Numbered from the stretch's first letter, positions 33,341 through 45,439 are shown. The stretch: 64,000 nt of DNA from Diogma glabrata (GCA_963693315.1 OY856186.1:379190586-379254585), one strand, 5' to 3'. Notes: generated by a model from the letters alone, not told the origin. Made by a program: numbers and translations.

Positions 33341-33851
33341 ATGGCACAATACGTAAAACATATTAATACCAAACGCTTTGAATCAACGCACCCAGATGAA
33401 TATGAAACTATCGTCAAGAATCATTATGATGATGATTACGAGAAAAGTTTCATTTATGAATCAACAGCAATCAAAATAAGGCAATGCGTAACACAAATTC
33501 ATAAGAAAGGTGGTTTCACATTGAGAAATTTTGTTTCAAACCACAATCTGTTTATGAAAACCAATGAATTAAAGTCCGAAAAAATATTAGGAATGCATTG
33601 GAATTATAAACGATCAGTTGATATTTAAATTCCATTACCACAAAATACCAGAAGCACTAAGGAATATGAAACAACCATTAACAAAACGGGAAATGCTTAG
33701 AATAACAATGTCAATATTTGATACATTTGGATTTTTAGGCCATTATTATATTTACGCCAAGATAATACTGCAATCCACATGGAGTAACAAAATTAGTTGG
33801 GATGAAACAGTACCAGAATTGATATGTAAAATAAAATTGTGGAAATATTAA
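33341..33851 (+). pseudogene. BEL/Pao reverse transcriptase (copy B)
   Basis: The 33341-33628 frame has HYDDDYEKSF, in which the catalytic YVDD of copy A is YDDD. The 33618-33851 frame has ALRNMKQPLTKREMLRITMS and IFDTFGFLGH. A deletion of about 390 bp relative to copy A joins ELICK directly to sequence upstream of integrase. Confidence 0.85.
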
Positions 33852-33877
33852 CAATTACAAAAATCAGCTGATTCGAA

Positions 33878-34735
33878 TTGGATCCCAATGAAGCCGATGA
33901 ACCCACACGTGCGATATTTCTGGTTAATTTTCGATGTCAAAATAAATTTATAATGGGGTCAAAATTTTTATATCAAAAACGTTATACACGTGAACAGCCA
34001 ATTAATATGGAGGTTAATCAAAACCTGCTTGAAAAATGTAAATTACTTATAGAAATAAATGGCAGAATTAATGAATGTTCAATCGTACCAATTCAGACCA
34101 GAAGACCAATAACTTTACCTCCAAGTCATTATGTCAGTGTCACTACTTTGATGATAACATACAATCACAGGATCCACACCACCAAAATCAAGAAACAGTT
34201 ATTTGTTAAATTCGTCAAATATTTTGGGTACCAAGTGTGCGTGCAGCATTGAAGTAAATTAAAGCTAAATTCCAGTATTGTAAAATAAAAAATGCAAAAC
34301 CTCAACAATGGGACAATTGCCGAAAGATCGTTTTGCTGTATATGAACCACCGTTTACCTACGCCGGGTTAGATTAGTTTGGTCCTATCATAATCACTGTT
34401 GGAATTAAGAAATTTTTTTAACATCCGTAGAGTGCCCAAGAGAATACGGAGCGACAATGGGACCAATTTAGTCGGCATCAAAATGGAGTTGTGTAATGTT
34501 TCTGATTTTTTTAACACAAACGTCATACAAAGAGTTGTCAGGATTTGGTGTTGAGTAGCTGTTTAATTGTGCAGCAGATCCCAGTGCGGGCGGGATATGA
34601 GAACGAATGATGCAAAGTATTAAAAAGGTTTTATACACCACACTGAAACACAAACATCCACGAGAACATACGTTGAGAAGTGTAATGCTGGAGGCAGCTA
34701 ACATAGTAAATAGTCGACCATTAACTTATGTTCCC
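33878..34735 (+). pseudogene. BEL/Pao integrase (copy B)
   Basis: Begins MDPNEADEPTRAIFLVNF and carries RRPITLPPSHYVS. Later frames read MGQLPKDRFAVYEPPFTYAG, CPREYGATMGPI and then MLEAANIVNSRPLTYVPIWY (about 34680-34740), which is the region after the integrase core in BEL/Pao. Part of the core is deleted near 34402 relative to copy A. Confidence 0.8.
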
Positions 34736-34900
34736 ATCTGGTATGAAGATGAGGATCCGATCGGTTAACACCGAATCATTTCTTGCTCGGTAATATGAAT
34801 TCAACCCAAACACCGTCAGAACCAGATCTCAAATTTTGTACCAGAAAATAATGGCGTATCACCCAACAACTGAAAAATTGTTTCAATAAACGTTGGATCA

Positions 34901-35095
34901 ATGAACATCGATTCAAATGTAGCTCGAAGTCAGTGGTCAATAGGAAGGGTAGTGGAAGTTGTTAAAGCAACAGATGGTCAAATAAGATTTGCAATAATTA
35001 ACAAACAAAATGGTAAACTGAAACTCCCTGTTAACAAATTAGCTGTGTTGGAATATTATATTTGGAAGTTGGTGAATCTTGAAGATCCACTGTGA
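34901..35095 (+). pseudogene. BEL/Pao Pol C-terminal end (copy B)
   Basis: The frame reads QWSIGRVVEVVKATDGQIRF and then KLPVNKLAVLE. This is the W.LGRV.E...G.DG..R...V......PV.KL..L module that closes BEL/Pao Pol proteins. It stops at 35093-35095. Confidence 0.82.
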
Positions 35096-35164
35096 GGATG
35101 TCGTGAACACAGCGCCAACTACAAATTAAATAAACATGCTAAATACAACGCTGTCTAGTGGCAA

Positions 35165-35335
<171 letters not shown>

Positions 35336-35449
35336 ATAATACAAACTCCAACTATAAACATATACGTAATATTGACTGACGTCCGAATTACTTCGATTTT
35401 GTATTATTTTCACCTAAAATAAATCATAGAAAATAGCTAAATGTGATTC

Positions 35450-37852
35450 TTACCTATTCGATATTTTCTGAAATTTTGAAGCACAAGCTCTTCGTAATAT
35501 GTCTTCCATAAAGAATTTCAAACAAAAAATTAATGCCCGCTGTGCGGCTGGATATACTACACCATCGATGATTTCTTCTGATTCTAATCGTATACCAATT
35601 TGATTACACACTTCACTTATAAAATTGCCATCTCTTTCTAAATTCTGACTTAGTGGAATAAATAGTTTCATCTCATTTTCATTGTGATTATTATTATTAT
35701 TATATTTTTTATGATTTTTTATAAATTTATTCTTTTTACTGTCATCATTTACATTGTCATCAATTATATTAATTAAATCATCTTGAATTAATTTCTGTTC
35801 ACCAAAACTACTTAAATATTGATGTAGTTTTGTTGAAAGTGTTAGAGTTGAGTTACTATAAGTCAAGTAATTTTTCTTCAGTTCTTTCTTAATTAATTCA
35901 TTGAAATCGTTATTATTATTCGGTTCTGTATTACTATTATTGTGACAGTCAAACTGTAACAATTTCTCTGGTTTAAATCCATGAAATCTCGAAAATAATA
36001 ATATTTCTTTTGTTGTCCATATTTTGATGTTATTCTTATTTAAATATTTTTTCTTTAGTAAATTATTTATTAGTTTACTCCGCAACCATTCATAATTAAT
36101 TTGTTTGATTTTCGATAATTTTAAAAAAACATCCAAACTTTCTACTTGAAACGGAAAATTAAATTTTAAATTTAAATTATCGTTTTTCATCAAATTATTA
36201 ACGATTGGTAATTTTTTCAATAGAAATTCTACGTCGAAGCGAATATCATCGTTAAAATTGATTTTATTTAAATAAGTTGTTTCTAATATTTTTTTATAAT
36301 TTATAATATTATTATTATTATTGTTGAATCTATTTATATTATTCTTATTCGGAAAAACCGATTTTGTTTTAATAACCGAAATTGCTCTATGATTTATTGA
36401 AGAAGGATAATTTTTTGTTTTTATGGCAGACGGTTTTATTTGTTGTCGTTTCATGTATATCGCTGGTGGAGCTGCATATTTACAGTTTGATCCTGCATAA
36501 TCATGATCCGTTAGAACTACGTTTAATTTATGTTGAATATTAAAATTTGGTTTTAATAATGAAACTTGGTTTTGTATTTTCGGCTTTAAGGATTTATTAG
36601 GATCGACTATATAAATTTTACCATTCTTTTGTATTGTGTTTAGTTTTAATGGTTCCGGTTTTGGTGGTTCGATTTTTGGTGGGACATCATCAATTTCATG
36701 TGAGTTCAAACTTATTTTTCCTTCCGAAATTGTTTCATGTTTGATAACAATTTCTTGTTTTATTTTCATATTTTCTTCTTGTTTCGTACTAATAGAACTT
36801 TCGTTGAATTCAATTTCTTCCATTTCGATATTACTGGGTAAATTTGAATTTAACCATATCTCAACAACAGTCTCAGCTCCCATTGTTTGTAATCCTGTTA
36901 ATTTTTTATCTAAAACTAAGCTATGGATAATTTGAATTGGTTTTTGATTTAAATCTTCCTTAAAATAAAGCTGAAGACGAATTGGAAATTCACCCCAACC
37001 ACGTCGGGATAGCTGAAATGGAGGATGAAGTATTTCCACAACATCGTTTGGTTTATACGAAGGATGCAAAAAAAATCTAACTTTGTAAACAATATTTTCT
37101 ATAGGTTGTTCCGTTTTAGTTCTTATATAAACCAACCATTTATGTGTAACACCATCCGCCGACTTTTCATCACCAATGTATTTGGATGTATTGCCAACAA
37201 CAATTAAATGACGAATTTGATTTTTACCACGAGATGAGTTAATCGTTGGAATACGAGTTTCTTTTTGTACTGGTTCGATGTAGCGCGGTACCTTAACTAT
37301 TTCATTACCATTTTCTACTCTAACTATATTATTTTCTTTTTTAACTTTTTTAAACTTCTCCCTAATGGTTGTTTTTGCTGTTTTCGCAGCTTGTCGAATA
37401 GGGGCCGGACGATATTGTAAAATCTCATCATAATCAATAGGAGCTTTACCAATTAATTTTTTCAATGAAGGATGAATTATTTGTTGTTTTTTATTATTAA
37501 TTTCATTACCAGAATTTAATTCACTTGTTCCATTCACTAACTCACTATTCGATTCACTAACTAAACTTTTTTTAGAATAAAAGTTTGCAACAATTGCAAA
37601 ACGTAAACGATGTAATATATGTTTTGCTTGAGCTAATTTTGTTTCAATTTTATGAATTTCTTGTTCTTTTTGTATTAATTCATTTTGAAATTCACGTTTA
37701 ACTATTGTTTTGATTTTTTCAATTTTTTCATTTTGAGAAAGTTGTATTAATTTCGTTGATGATTCATTATCTTTTTTACGTTTTGAATTATTACTATTAA
37801 AATTTTGATAATCCGGATCTTGATATTCCTCTAGTTTTCGTTTATTCGACAT
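35450..37852 (-). CDS. YEATS2: YEATS domain-containing protein 2 (ATAC complex subunit, Drosophila D12 orthologue)
   Basis: An 800-codon frame. An in-frame TAA lies a few codons before the ATG, which supports the start. Residues about 40-95 (KIKTIVKREF, then LHRLRFAIVANFY) match the conserved N-terminal helix of YEATS2. The YEATS domain is at about 212-336 (YIGDEKSADGVTHKWLVYIR, RRGWGEFPIRLQLYF, GLQTMGAETVVEIW). A low-complexity Asn-rich middle follows. The C-terminus (about 745-798, ISEVCNQIGIRL to DILRRACASKF) resembles the YEATS2 histone fold. Family knowledge: YEATS2 reads acylated H3 lysines and is part of the ATAC acetyltransferase complex. The stop may not be the true end: AATAG|GTAAGA at the 3' end is a strong splice donor (GT at 35453-35452), so a short last exon is possible. 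Confidence 0.95.
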   Translation of the reverse strand: MSNKRKLEEYQDPDYQNFNSNNSKRKKDNESSTKLIQLSQNEKIEKIKTIVKREFQNELIQKEQEIHKIETKLAQAKHILHRLRFAIVANFYSKKSLVSESNSELVNGTSELNSGNEINNKKQQIIHPSLKKLIGKAPIDYDEILQYRPAPIRQAAKTAKTTIREKFKKVKKENNIVRVENGNEIVKVPRYIEPVQKETRIPTINSSRGKNQIRHLIVVGNTSKYIGDEKSADGVTHKWLVYIRTKTEQPIENIVYKVRFFLHPSYKPNDVVEILHPPFQLSRRGWGEFPIRLQLYFKEDLNQKPIQIIHSLVLDKKLTGLQTMGAETVVEIWLNSNLPSNIEMEEIEFNESSISTKQEENMKIKQEIVIKHETISEGKISLNSHEIDDVPPKIEPPKPEPLKLNTIQKNGKIYIVDPNKSLKPKIQNQVSLLKPNFNIQHKLNVVLTDHDYAGSNCKYAAPPAIYMKRQQIKPSAIKTKNYPSSINHRAISVIKTKSVFPNKNNINRFNNNNNNIINYKKILETTYLNKINFNDDIRFDVEFLLKKLPIVNNLMKNDNLNLKFNFPFQVESLDVFLKLSKIKQINYEWLRSKLINNLLKKKYLNKNNIKIWTTKEILLFSRFHGFKPEKLLQFDCHNNSNTEPNNNNDFNELIKKELKKNYLTYSNSTLTLSTKLHQYLSSFGEQKLIQDDLINIIDDNVNDDSKKNKFIKNHKKYNNNNNHNENEMKLFIPLSQNLERDGNFISEVCNQIGIRLESEEIIDGVVYPAAQRALIFCLKFFMEDILRRACASKFQKISNR

Positions 37853-38214
37853 AATTAGAATTAAAAATTAAAATTAAAACATTTTGTATGAGCACTAACG
37901 TCATAATTTTGACATTTTATAAATAATAAAAAATAACTGGTAAGCAGGGGTAGTTTATCGAAAAAAACATGCTGCTTATGTTGGCTGCATATAGTACATG
38001 ATTTTTATTGATAGTGAAAAAAAAATTGAATTAGTACTAACAACATCATTGAATTAATTCAATGAACAAAACAAATCAAATTGAGATGACTTTGTAGATA
38101 ATATATGAAATAGAATTCGCAATCAATAACTAATGGTTTAGGATTGGGCGTTTTGGGACGATGTTGTAAATTTTGAAATTTATCTATAAATCCTACAGAT
38201 AAATCTGGTATTTT
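37853..38214. promoter_or_regulatory. Upstream region of YEATS2
   Basis: AT-rich, no open frame. It presumably holds the 5' UTR and promoter of YEATS2. No specific element is recognised. Confidence 0.4.
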
Positions 38215-38345
38215 TTCCTTCGTGCTAGAAGTTGGCAAATGTTCCAGAAAAAAGGAACAAAATGTGATATTTCAAATTATAGACCAATAGTGCCGACTCC
38301 CAGTCTTCTCTAAAATATATATGAGCACTATATTTTAGTCAACAA
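38215..38345 (+). mobile_element. Small RT fragment of the LINE family at 47346-49370
   Basis: Reads (with shifts) KLAN, KKGTKCDISNYRP and IYEHYIL. It corresponds to the KKGPKSNISNYRPIALL and KVYEHYI region of the other copy. Confidence 0.65.
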
Positions 38346-38439
38346 CTAGTAAAAAGAATAATTCAAATTTGCAAAAAGAGAATGAGCTGAATTTTATTTT
38401 GTAAATTTTATTGAGAAAAAGCTGCACCTTTTGTTGTTG

Positions 38440-38526
38440 CCTGAAATATCCGGATATTAAATACCCGAAAAATCTTCCTAAATACCCGGGTATCCGGGTA
38501 CCCGGATACCAAGATTGCAAACACTA
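38440..38526. mobile_element. Possible hAT end fragment with CCGGGTA repeats
   Basis: ATACCCGGGTATCCGGGTAC and then CCAAGATTGCAAACACT. Inverted, it reads AGTGTTTGCAATCTTGG followed by CCGGGTA repeats, like a hAT end with its subterminal motif. No second end was found. Confidence 0.4.
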
Positions 38527-39205
38527 TATTAAATCTTTTCCAATTAAATCCTGTTAAATTCATAGATTGTTCAATTTTTTCTAAGTTCGTATTTCATATT
38601 GAATCTCTTGATTTCCGATTGAAATTTAATTGGAAATTTCCATTAGAATCCTACAGAACCTCTTTTATCCACGACTGCTAAAGAATATATGCTTTCCATG
38701 CGTATGTCTAATGTCTTCCATTGTAATTGTATTCATTCCACCACTAGTGAATTTGATTAAAATTCTTTAACAGCTCTATAGTTTATTAAATATTTCCCTA
38801 ACAAATTAAACAACAAACTTGTTTTGTTTCTCTCTATCTTTGATGTTTTTATTTCAATATGGCGATACAAATTTTTGCATGAAAACTGGAAATTAAACAA
38901 AATATTTTACAGTCGTCGATAAAATAGCATCTTGTATTCGCTTAGGATGATGGCAATTCTTAACTCGGATAATTCCCTCCACTCGCTACGCTCATTTCGG
39001 GAAACTTCATCCTCGTGAAGAATTGCCTTCATTCTAAGCTCATACAAGAATCTACTATTCCTGTTGAATCCTATTCATTCCGATTAAATTTTAATTAGTA
39101 GATCGAAGTCTTCCTACTAAACCAATTCAATCCGATTTAATCCTATTGAAATTATATTGGATTTAATAGGATTCAATAGGTTTGAATTGGAATGTTTAAC
39201 CAGGG
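38527..39205. mobile_element. MITE copy related to 39917-40834, interrupted
   Basis: Shares TTTTCCAATTAAATCCTG, GGAAATTTCCATTAGAATCC and the terminal GAATTGGAATGTTTAACCAG with the other copy. A block at about 38665-39058 has no counterpart there and is a further insertion or a different version. The left end is missing. Confidence 0.7.
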
Positions 39206-39916
39206 AGAGCTTATCGGCCAATTCTCACTTAGATAACAGAAATTATTGCCTCCTATAGAAATTAAAGGATATGAAAAGAATTTTATCTGTACTATGTAGG
39301 TTATTCTTATCGCTACAGCACGCTCCATGGAGATTCTTTCGTTTGTGGATGAAAGGTTTCTAATTTTTTAGAATGTATGCATTTCATTTAATTGACAAAA
39401 TCTACATTCATCTGTTTCCTTTACGCGAATATTCTCGCAGTGTTTTCTGAATCACCGTGTTTTGTAAGTCCACATATCAGTACCACTAACAGTCGTTTCT
39501 ATCCAACTTTTAGCATTATTGTAATAATAGTCTCTCTTTTGGTTAAACAATTCAAAATAATTCCTCCATTGCCTTAGACGTATGGAATTATTCCAGAGGT
39601 ATTGGATAGTTTCATCCTGCTTCTCTGGTTAGTTATGGAACGATATTTGGAGTTACTGCGGTTAATCATAATTAATTTCGAAACGCAATCCGATTAACTA
39701 GATCATTTCACGCAAGTCAAATTAACGTTATCTTAAACGAAACCTGAATTTAATTTTTCTGGTTTTTTATTGCCCGTACCTCGATTCTGGTTCTGTGAGA
39801 AACAATGAAGTGGAATGAAATTATTATTTATCTCGAATTTTGATTTCTCACAAAATAATTCCATTTCACTAGTTGGTATACTCGTTCTCTTTTCGAAATA
39901 TCGTTTTTAGTACAAG
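39206..39916. other. No gene recognised
   Basis: AT-rich sequence with short frames only. The frame at 39392-39577 has no recognisable similarity. Confidence 0.45.
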
Positions 39917-40834
39917 CCCTGGTTAAGGCTTGAAACCACATACAACGGAAACAGAAACCGAAATCGAATTTCATACAAATTTTACAGAAACCGAATTTTT
40001 ATCTGTCAAATTTGCATGAAATTCGGTTTCTGTTTCCGTTGTATGTGAATGCCCGGCTTTAAACATTCCAATTGAAACCAATTGAAAAAAAAATGAATTG
40101 GATTAATCGGAATTCTGCATTGGGAATTTTCAATTAATTCCTATTCAAAAAATCTATTTCCAATACAATCCTATTCATTCCTATTAAATATCTCTGTTTT
40201 ATTTTTCAACCGGAATGGATACGATTCTATAGGAAATGTATATAAATAGGAATTAATTGGAAATTTCCATTGCAGAATTCCGATTAATCCTATTCATTCC
40301 TATTAAATCTTTTCCAATTAAATCCTGTTAAATTCATAAGATTGTTTAATTAGAAAAAAATTAAAAAATTAATTAAGTTCCTTTTTCCTATCACTGGGTT
40401 CCAATTAGCTGCTAAATTGTACTAAACTGCTAAATCTAAACTTGATTTAACAAAATCGCCCAATTTTAATTTAAATTTATGTAATTAAGTGGTCTGATAC
40501 TGATAAAAACATCAATTTCTTTATAATCATTTAGAAACAAAATATTGATTTAGTCAAATAAAAAGTTGACTAAATCGAATTAGCACTTTTAGTACAATTT
40601 AGCATGAATTCGAACGCAGTCTAAATCTCTTAATTTCCGATTAAAATTCAATTGGAAATTTCCATTAGAATCCTATAGAACCTCTTTTCCTGTTGAATCC
40701 CATTCATTCCGATTGAATTTTAATTGGTAGATCGAAGTCTTCCTATTAAACCAATTCAATCCGATTTAATCCTATTGAAAATATATTGGATTTAATAAGA
40801 TTCAATAGGTTTGAATTGGAATGTTTAACCAGGG
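39917..40834. mobile_element. MITE with CCCTGGTTAA ends, carrying a nested MITE
   Basis: Starts CCCTGGTTAA, resumes after the nested element as TTAAACATTCCAATTGAAACC, and ends GGTTTGAATTGGAATGTTTA plus ACCAGGG. The ends are inverted repeats of about 30 bp. Inside there are many AATCCTATTGAA/TTCAATAGGATT mirror motifs. Without the nested insert it is about 780 bp. Confidence 0.78.
39927..40058. mobile_element. Nested hairpin MITE with TTAA duplication
   Basis: About 132 bp flanked by TTAA at 39923-39926 and 40059-40062. The arms CACATACAACGGAAACAGAA and TTCTGTTTCCGTTGTATGTG are perfectly complementary, so the element folds into one long hairpin. A TTAA target is typical of piggyBac-type insertion; the family is not proven. 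Confidence 0.8.
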
Positions 40835-41387
40835 AGTTCTAAGCTAGTACAAATTTTTGAAAATGGAATTAAGCTGTCAGTTTATTTACTTGTTTTTGTA
40901 TTTCATGTATTTGTGTTTCATGTATTGTATGTTTGATGAAACTGTTGTTGAAGAAATCCTTATAACGATTAGAAAAATAGAGTATATTATTTAGATTTTA
41001 ATGTCTATGGAACATGGAATGTTGATGGAACTATGACGATGGAACATTCAACCATTTTAATTTTTAATGATAAACCTTCCAAAACCATAAACGAACTGTT
41101 ACAGAATATTGTATTTCTTGAACTTGACAGGCTATTTGATTGATAGTAGACAACATTTATTGATATATACATTTACTATAATTATTTAATTATGTATTTA
41201 AAAGATAACTATAATTTTAATTTAAACTAATTATTCTGCTACTGACATAATGTAAGTAAATGACTAATTTATATAAACTTCAAAGCAAAATGTGTTTCGG
41301 GAAACATGTGCAAAAATCGCCACAAATCAACTAAAATTTAAATTTGATTTATCGTTATCTTTTTTCGGCATTCTTTTCTCTATTATA
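40835..41387. other. No gene recognised
   Basis: AT-rich, apparently unique sequence between two MITEs. Confidence 0.45.
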
Positions 41388-42022
41388 TCCCAGTGAACAC
41401 AAGACGTAATTATGACATCACACGAACGTCATATATATGTGATGTAGTTGTTACGTAAATTTGACATAAAACTGACAGTCGTCATGACTATATCCTGGTA
41501 TCATTTATATGATGCTTTTATGACATCACACTGATCTTAAATTTGACTTTGATATGATGTCATAATTTGGACAAAAATATGACCTTATTATGATTTTGTT
41601 AAATTTCACTAGAGGTATATCCATTTTAATTGTATATAGTTTGAAAAATTTTGCGTATAATTAGTTATTGCTTCCTAGCAGGTTCTACAACAGTAGGTAA
41701 GTTGTGACCAATGAATGACTGACGGGTAAGTGTTTTCGTTTAATTGTTATTAAATTTGTTTTTTAAGTAAAAAAAAGAATACATCACAAAAAAATTTATA
41801 TAACTATGATATCAACCTTATATCATAACAACGTCACGAATATCTACACAGACATCACATTTATGTCATAGTTATATCATTATTGTTATGTCATGTTCAA
41901 TTACGTAAACAAGTGGGAAATAATGATATACATATGACTTATATATGACCCAAATCTTACATAAGATGTGACTTAGCGTGATGTCATTTTGATATCACAA
42001 TGACGTAAATGTGTTTTCTGGG
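41388..42022. mobile_element. MITE with CCCAG ends and many TGACATCA motifs
   Basis: A 635-bp element from TCCCAGTGAACACA to TGTGTTTTCTGGG, flanked by TATA on both sides (41384-41387 and 42023-42026). Variants of TGACATCAC, ATGATGTCAT and GACGT recur in both orientations through both halves. No coding capacity. Confidence 0.78.
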
Positions 42023-42438
42023 TATACTCTTTCTATTTTCTGTGCCTCTATACAAAATTTCAAAGCAAAGAATCTCATTTCATATACAAATTTGTTGACG
42101 AGATAATTTGACAGTTCATCCCACAAATGCGGAATTTATTTTCTCATTCGACTTCACCGGAATGCAAAAATCTCATTTAGTACGAAATCTCATTCCACGA
42201 AATAATTCCATACAACCAGAATTTAGCTACTGGATCATAGATTGAGGATATTATTATTTTACTTGCTGCCTATCAAGAAAAACGATAGTTTCAAAACAAA
42301 AGTGGAAAAGATGATTTTATTCTACATACGCTGCCATCTTCTATCTACCATTCACACTTTTTAGTACTGACGTGTCTTTTCTATTTATACGTCATTCTGA
42401 CATTTTAAAAACAAAAGTGAATTCGAGAAGAAAATTAG

Positions 42439-42443
42439 TCAGT
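42439..42443 (+). promoter_or_regulatory. Candidate initiator of Bax inhibitor-1
   Basis: TCAGT in AATTAGTCAGTGT lies about 175 bp before the ATG and matches the arthropod initiator consensus. No TATA box was identified. Weak evidence by itself. Confidence 0.25.
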
Positions 42444-42617
42444 GTAAAAATTAAAATAAATTGTAATTGGTAAACGCAAGTAAATTTTAATCGTAGTAAA
42501 TCATTAATATTCATCGTATACGCTTTCAAATATTTAAAATAAAATCATTATCTTTTGATATTTTGAAATAATTTTTTGTACTAATAAATTAAATAAATTG
42601 TCATAAATTTTTTAACC

Positions 42618-43401
42618 ATGGCTGCTACAGCATTTACACAGTTTGCACAGAACTTGAATATTAAAATGTAAGTTATATTTACAATTATTTTTTTTTGTAG
42701 ATTATTTATTTAGTGATGTAATATTTATTGAATGTGTTTTTTGTAGAGAGCCAGGTGTGAGACATCATTTGGCTAAGGTTTACAGTAGTCTTACTGCCAC
42801 AATTGCTCTTGCATGTATTGGATCATATTTTCATTTGTTTGGAATATGGGAAGCTGGATTATTGAGTGCAATTGCATCACTTGGGCTTGTATTGGGTTTA
42901 CACTTCACCCCAGATAATGGAAAAAATTTGTATGCACGTTTTGGAATGTTACTCGGATTTGGATTTTGTTCTGGACATACATTGGGACCACTTTTAGATC
43001 ATGTTATATTTGTCGATCCTCAAATTGTGATTTCAGCTTTAGTTGGAACATGTGTTGTATTTGTATCATTTAGTATTGCTTCTCTATTAGCTGATCGAGG
43101 ACAATTCTTGTTCCTTGGTGGTATTTTAATGAGTGTCCTAAACACAATGGCAATATTTGGATTAGCAAATCTATTCTTCAGATCAACAATGATCTTTCAA
43201 GCTCAACTATATATTGGATTGGTTGTTATGTCAACATTCATTTTATATGATACACAAGCAATAATGGAAAAATACCGTCTTGGAAGTCGGGACTACGTTG
43301 GACATTCGCTTGATTTGTTCTTTGATTTCATAAGCGTTTTCCGCCGTTTGTTGATCATTTTAACACAAAAGGTAAGAAGAAGAAATAACAATCGAAGATA
43401 A
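42618..43401 (+). CDS. BI-1: Bax inhibitor-1 (TMBIM6), exons 1 and 2
   Basis: Exon 1 is 42618-42667 (MAATAFTQFAQNLNIK plus two bases). The 79-bp intron has GTAAGT and TTTTTTGTAG signals. Exon 2 starts at 42747 and completes ATA (Ile), then EPGVRHHLAKVYSSL. The protein has six to seven hydrophobic spans, DRGQFLFLGG, ILYDTQAIMEKYRLGSRDY and the family end HSLDLFFDFISVFRRLLIIL. Known role: an ER membrane protein of the TMBIM family that lowers ER calcium leak and suppresses cell death. Unspliced reading ends VRRRNNNRR at 43401 (about 234 residues). A donor CAAAAG|GTAAGA at 43371/43372 suggests that exon 2 normally ends at 43371 and joins an exon at 57942. Confidence 0.95.
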
Positions 43402-44790
43402 AATTTTGAGTTTCTTGCATAAATATTCTAAACAAAAATTAAACTTTTGTAATTTTATTTAGTCATTATCGTTCCGTTTTGAAAAATCTTGAATGATATC
43501 ATTGTCAATCTCATTTCGTTAAGTACTGTATAAAACTACAAAATGATAGATAAATATATAACTAATATACCTAAATAATTATTTGTTAACTTTATATTTG
43601 AAAAACTGATGACCTTGATGTAATTTAATTATGACGTGTTAATAGAGAAATTATTATGTATTTTGTTTTTTTAACTGATAATGATGAAACCGTTACAAAA
43701 AAAATTATAATACAAAAACTTCGAATCATTGTTAAATTTAAATATCGCGTATCAAAACACCTATATCATCAACTTTTTAATCTTAATATTCTATCGAACT
43801 CAATCCAAAGTTTTGTAAGGTCAAACGGTTTGTTGAAATTAATTTCATTATTTTTTCAGCTATTTTTAAGTTTTTTTTTCGAGTCGATCGTTAGATTATT
43901 TATAAAGTAACAGGCTTGTATTACATTTTTAGGAGAGGTTGCCAAGCCTAAGCAAAAAATATGATAATAATATTTTCCAAAGTAAACTGCAATCGCATTG
44001 ATAATATATCAAAAAATTAGAATATTTAAAAGTACAAAATATTACGTGCAAATAACTCAAGATAACGTTATCTAAATTATAAGCAAATATAAAAAAACGT
44101 CAATTATTCTAACGTGTGGAATTGTTTAAATAAATATTTTGATTGATTTATCGAGTTCTAAAAAATAATGTTTTTCGTAGATCATACTGGTAGATCATAC
44201 TTGTTTGGAAAAATTAAATTTTCTTAGTTTTTGTTAAACATTTTGTGCTATGACCTATTACTTGCGTAACCGGCTTTTTGTCGAAAGGGTTCTGTATGTC
44301 AACAAATTAAAATATTTTGAACAATTCCTAGAGTAAATCAATCGTAAATCAATTAAATTAAATTAACGATCTTAGATTCCGCTAATATCTCATGTTTACC
44401 CTATTTTTAAGGCGAACCTTTACTGACTTACTAAATACTAACATATAGTTGTTTATCATGCTGGGCCTTCTTTCGACTCGTAGAACAGATCTAATCACAC
44501 CCAAACGGTTAAACCGGATACTTCTAATAGCTAGTCTGCATAGAAGTTGTCTGCTTTCAAACTTGTTTCCGGTCGTGCATTGTCTATTTGTTTTGTTGTT
44601 CAAAAGTATAATATAATATTTTACGTTCAGAATTACATATATGTTTTCGTGCAATCGTTTGAATAAGGGTTAACATAATAATTGTTTGCTGACCTAGAGC
44701 TTGATGTTATTAGTTTAGTATACATATACGGTAATCGATTAACTGTAGCGATTGTAACTTTAATATCTGTTTATATGATGTCGCGTTAAG
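43402..44790. other. BI-1 intron: no feature recognised
   Basis: AT-rich. Small frames at 43656-43910 and 44382-44654 (minus) have no recognisable similarity. If exon 2 is not spliced onward, the first part is 3' UTR. Confidence 0.45.
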
Positions 44791-44799
44791 ATCCTAGAT

Positions 44800-44995
44800 A
44801 TTTTAAGGATGAATTCAACTCCATCGATTTGCTTAAATACAATCATAAGTGAGGTTTTCGCATAATTTTTTTCAAGTCAATATATGTTGCACCATGCTCA
44901 AGTGATTTGAAAGTCTTAGCCAGAGAAACATTACTTCAGCCGATGATGACAAGACATTGTTGTTAGTCGGTGTTGTTTTTGACATGATATAAACG
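44800..44995 (-). mobile_element. Decayed RT fragment of the LINE family at 28550-31165
   Basis: TGCTCAAGTGATTTGAAAGT, CTTCAGCCGATGATGACAAG and TTGTTGTTAGTCGGT match the minus-strand RT around 29300-29420. Short and heavily mutated. Confidence 0.6.
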
Positions 44996-45439
44996 AACAC
45001 ACACGCACACACATGATATAACGAAAGATTAAATATTAAAGGTCATCTAAAGTCCATCTGCCCATTAGACGATTTATATAGACACAAAGATATGGTGTAG
45101 TCAAACACACCGAAATGTTTATCAATTATTTTCATATTGCTGCTTCTTTGGGTTTGATTCTTAATGTTCTGTCTTCTAGTATTGTAAAATTCTTAGGCCA
45201 ATTAAACCAATGTGTTTTGTAGTGTGATCCAATAGGTTATAATTCCAGATAGACTGCTAATTGGTCATAAATGAGCCAACATCGATGAAAAAATAAAAGT
45301 AAAAGTTTTACTGACGTATCCAGGTGGTCGACGAGGTTGATGTTTTCCTTATGATTCGATATTGTTTCTGCTACTGCCTGCCTGTGCATCTCTTCAAGTT
45401 TTCGTGTTCCTTATAGGTATTGTTTGTTGTTTGTAATTT

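Larger units (their letters stand above)
32013..35095 (+). mobile_element. BEL/Pao retrotransposon copy B (decayed)
   Basis: Colinear with copy A (11345-16300) but without the hAT element and with its own deletions, for example after 33829 and near 34042. It extends further 3' than copy A, to the end of Pol. Order: protease (32210-32370), RT (about 33010-33851), integrase (33878-34950) and Pol C-terminus. No 3' LTR is recognised before the (GA)n tract. Confidence 0.85.

Noticed and set aside
44382..44654. 90-codon minus-strand ORF
   Set aside because: No homology that I can recognise; length is compatible with chance.
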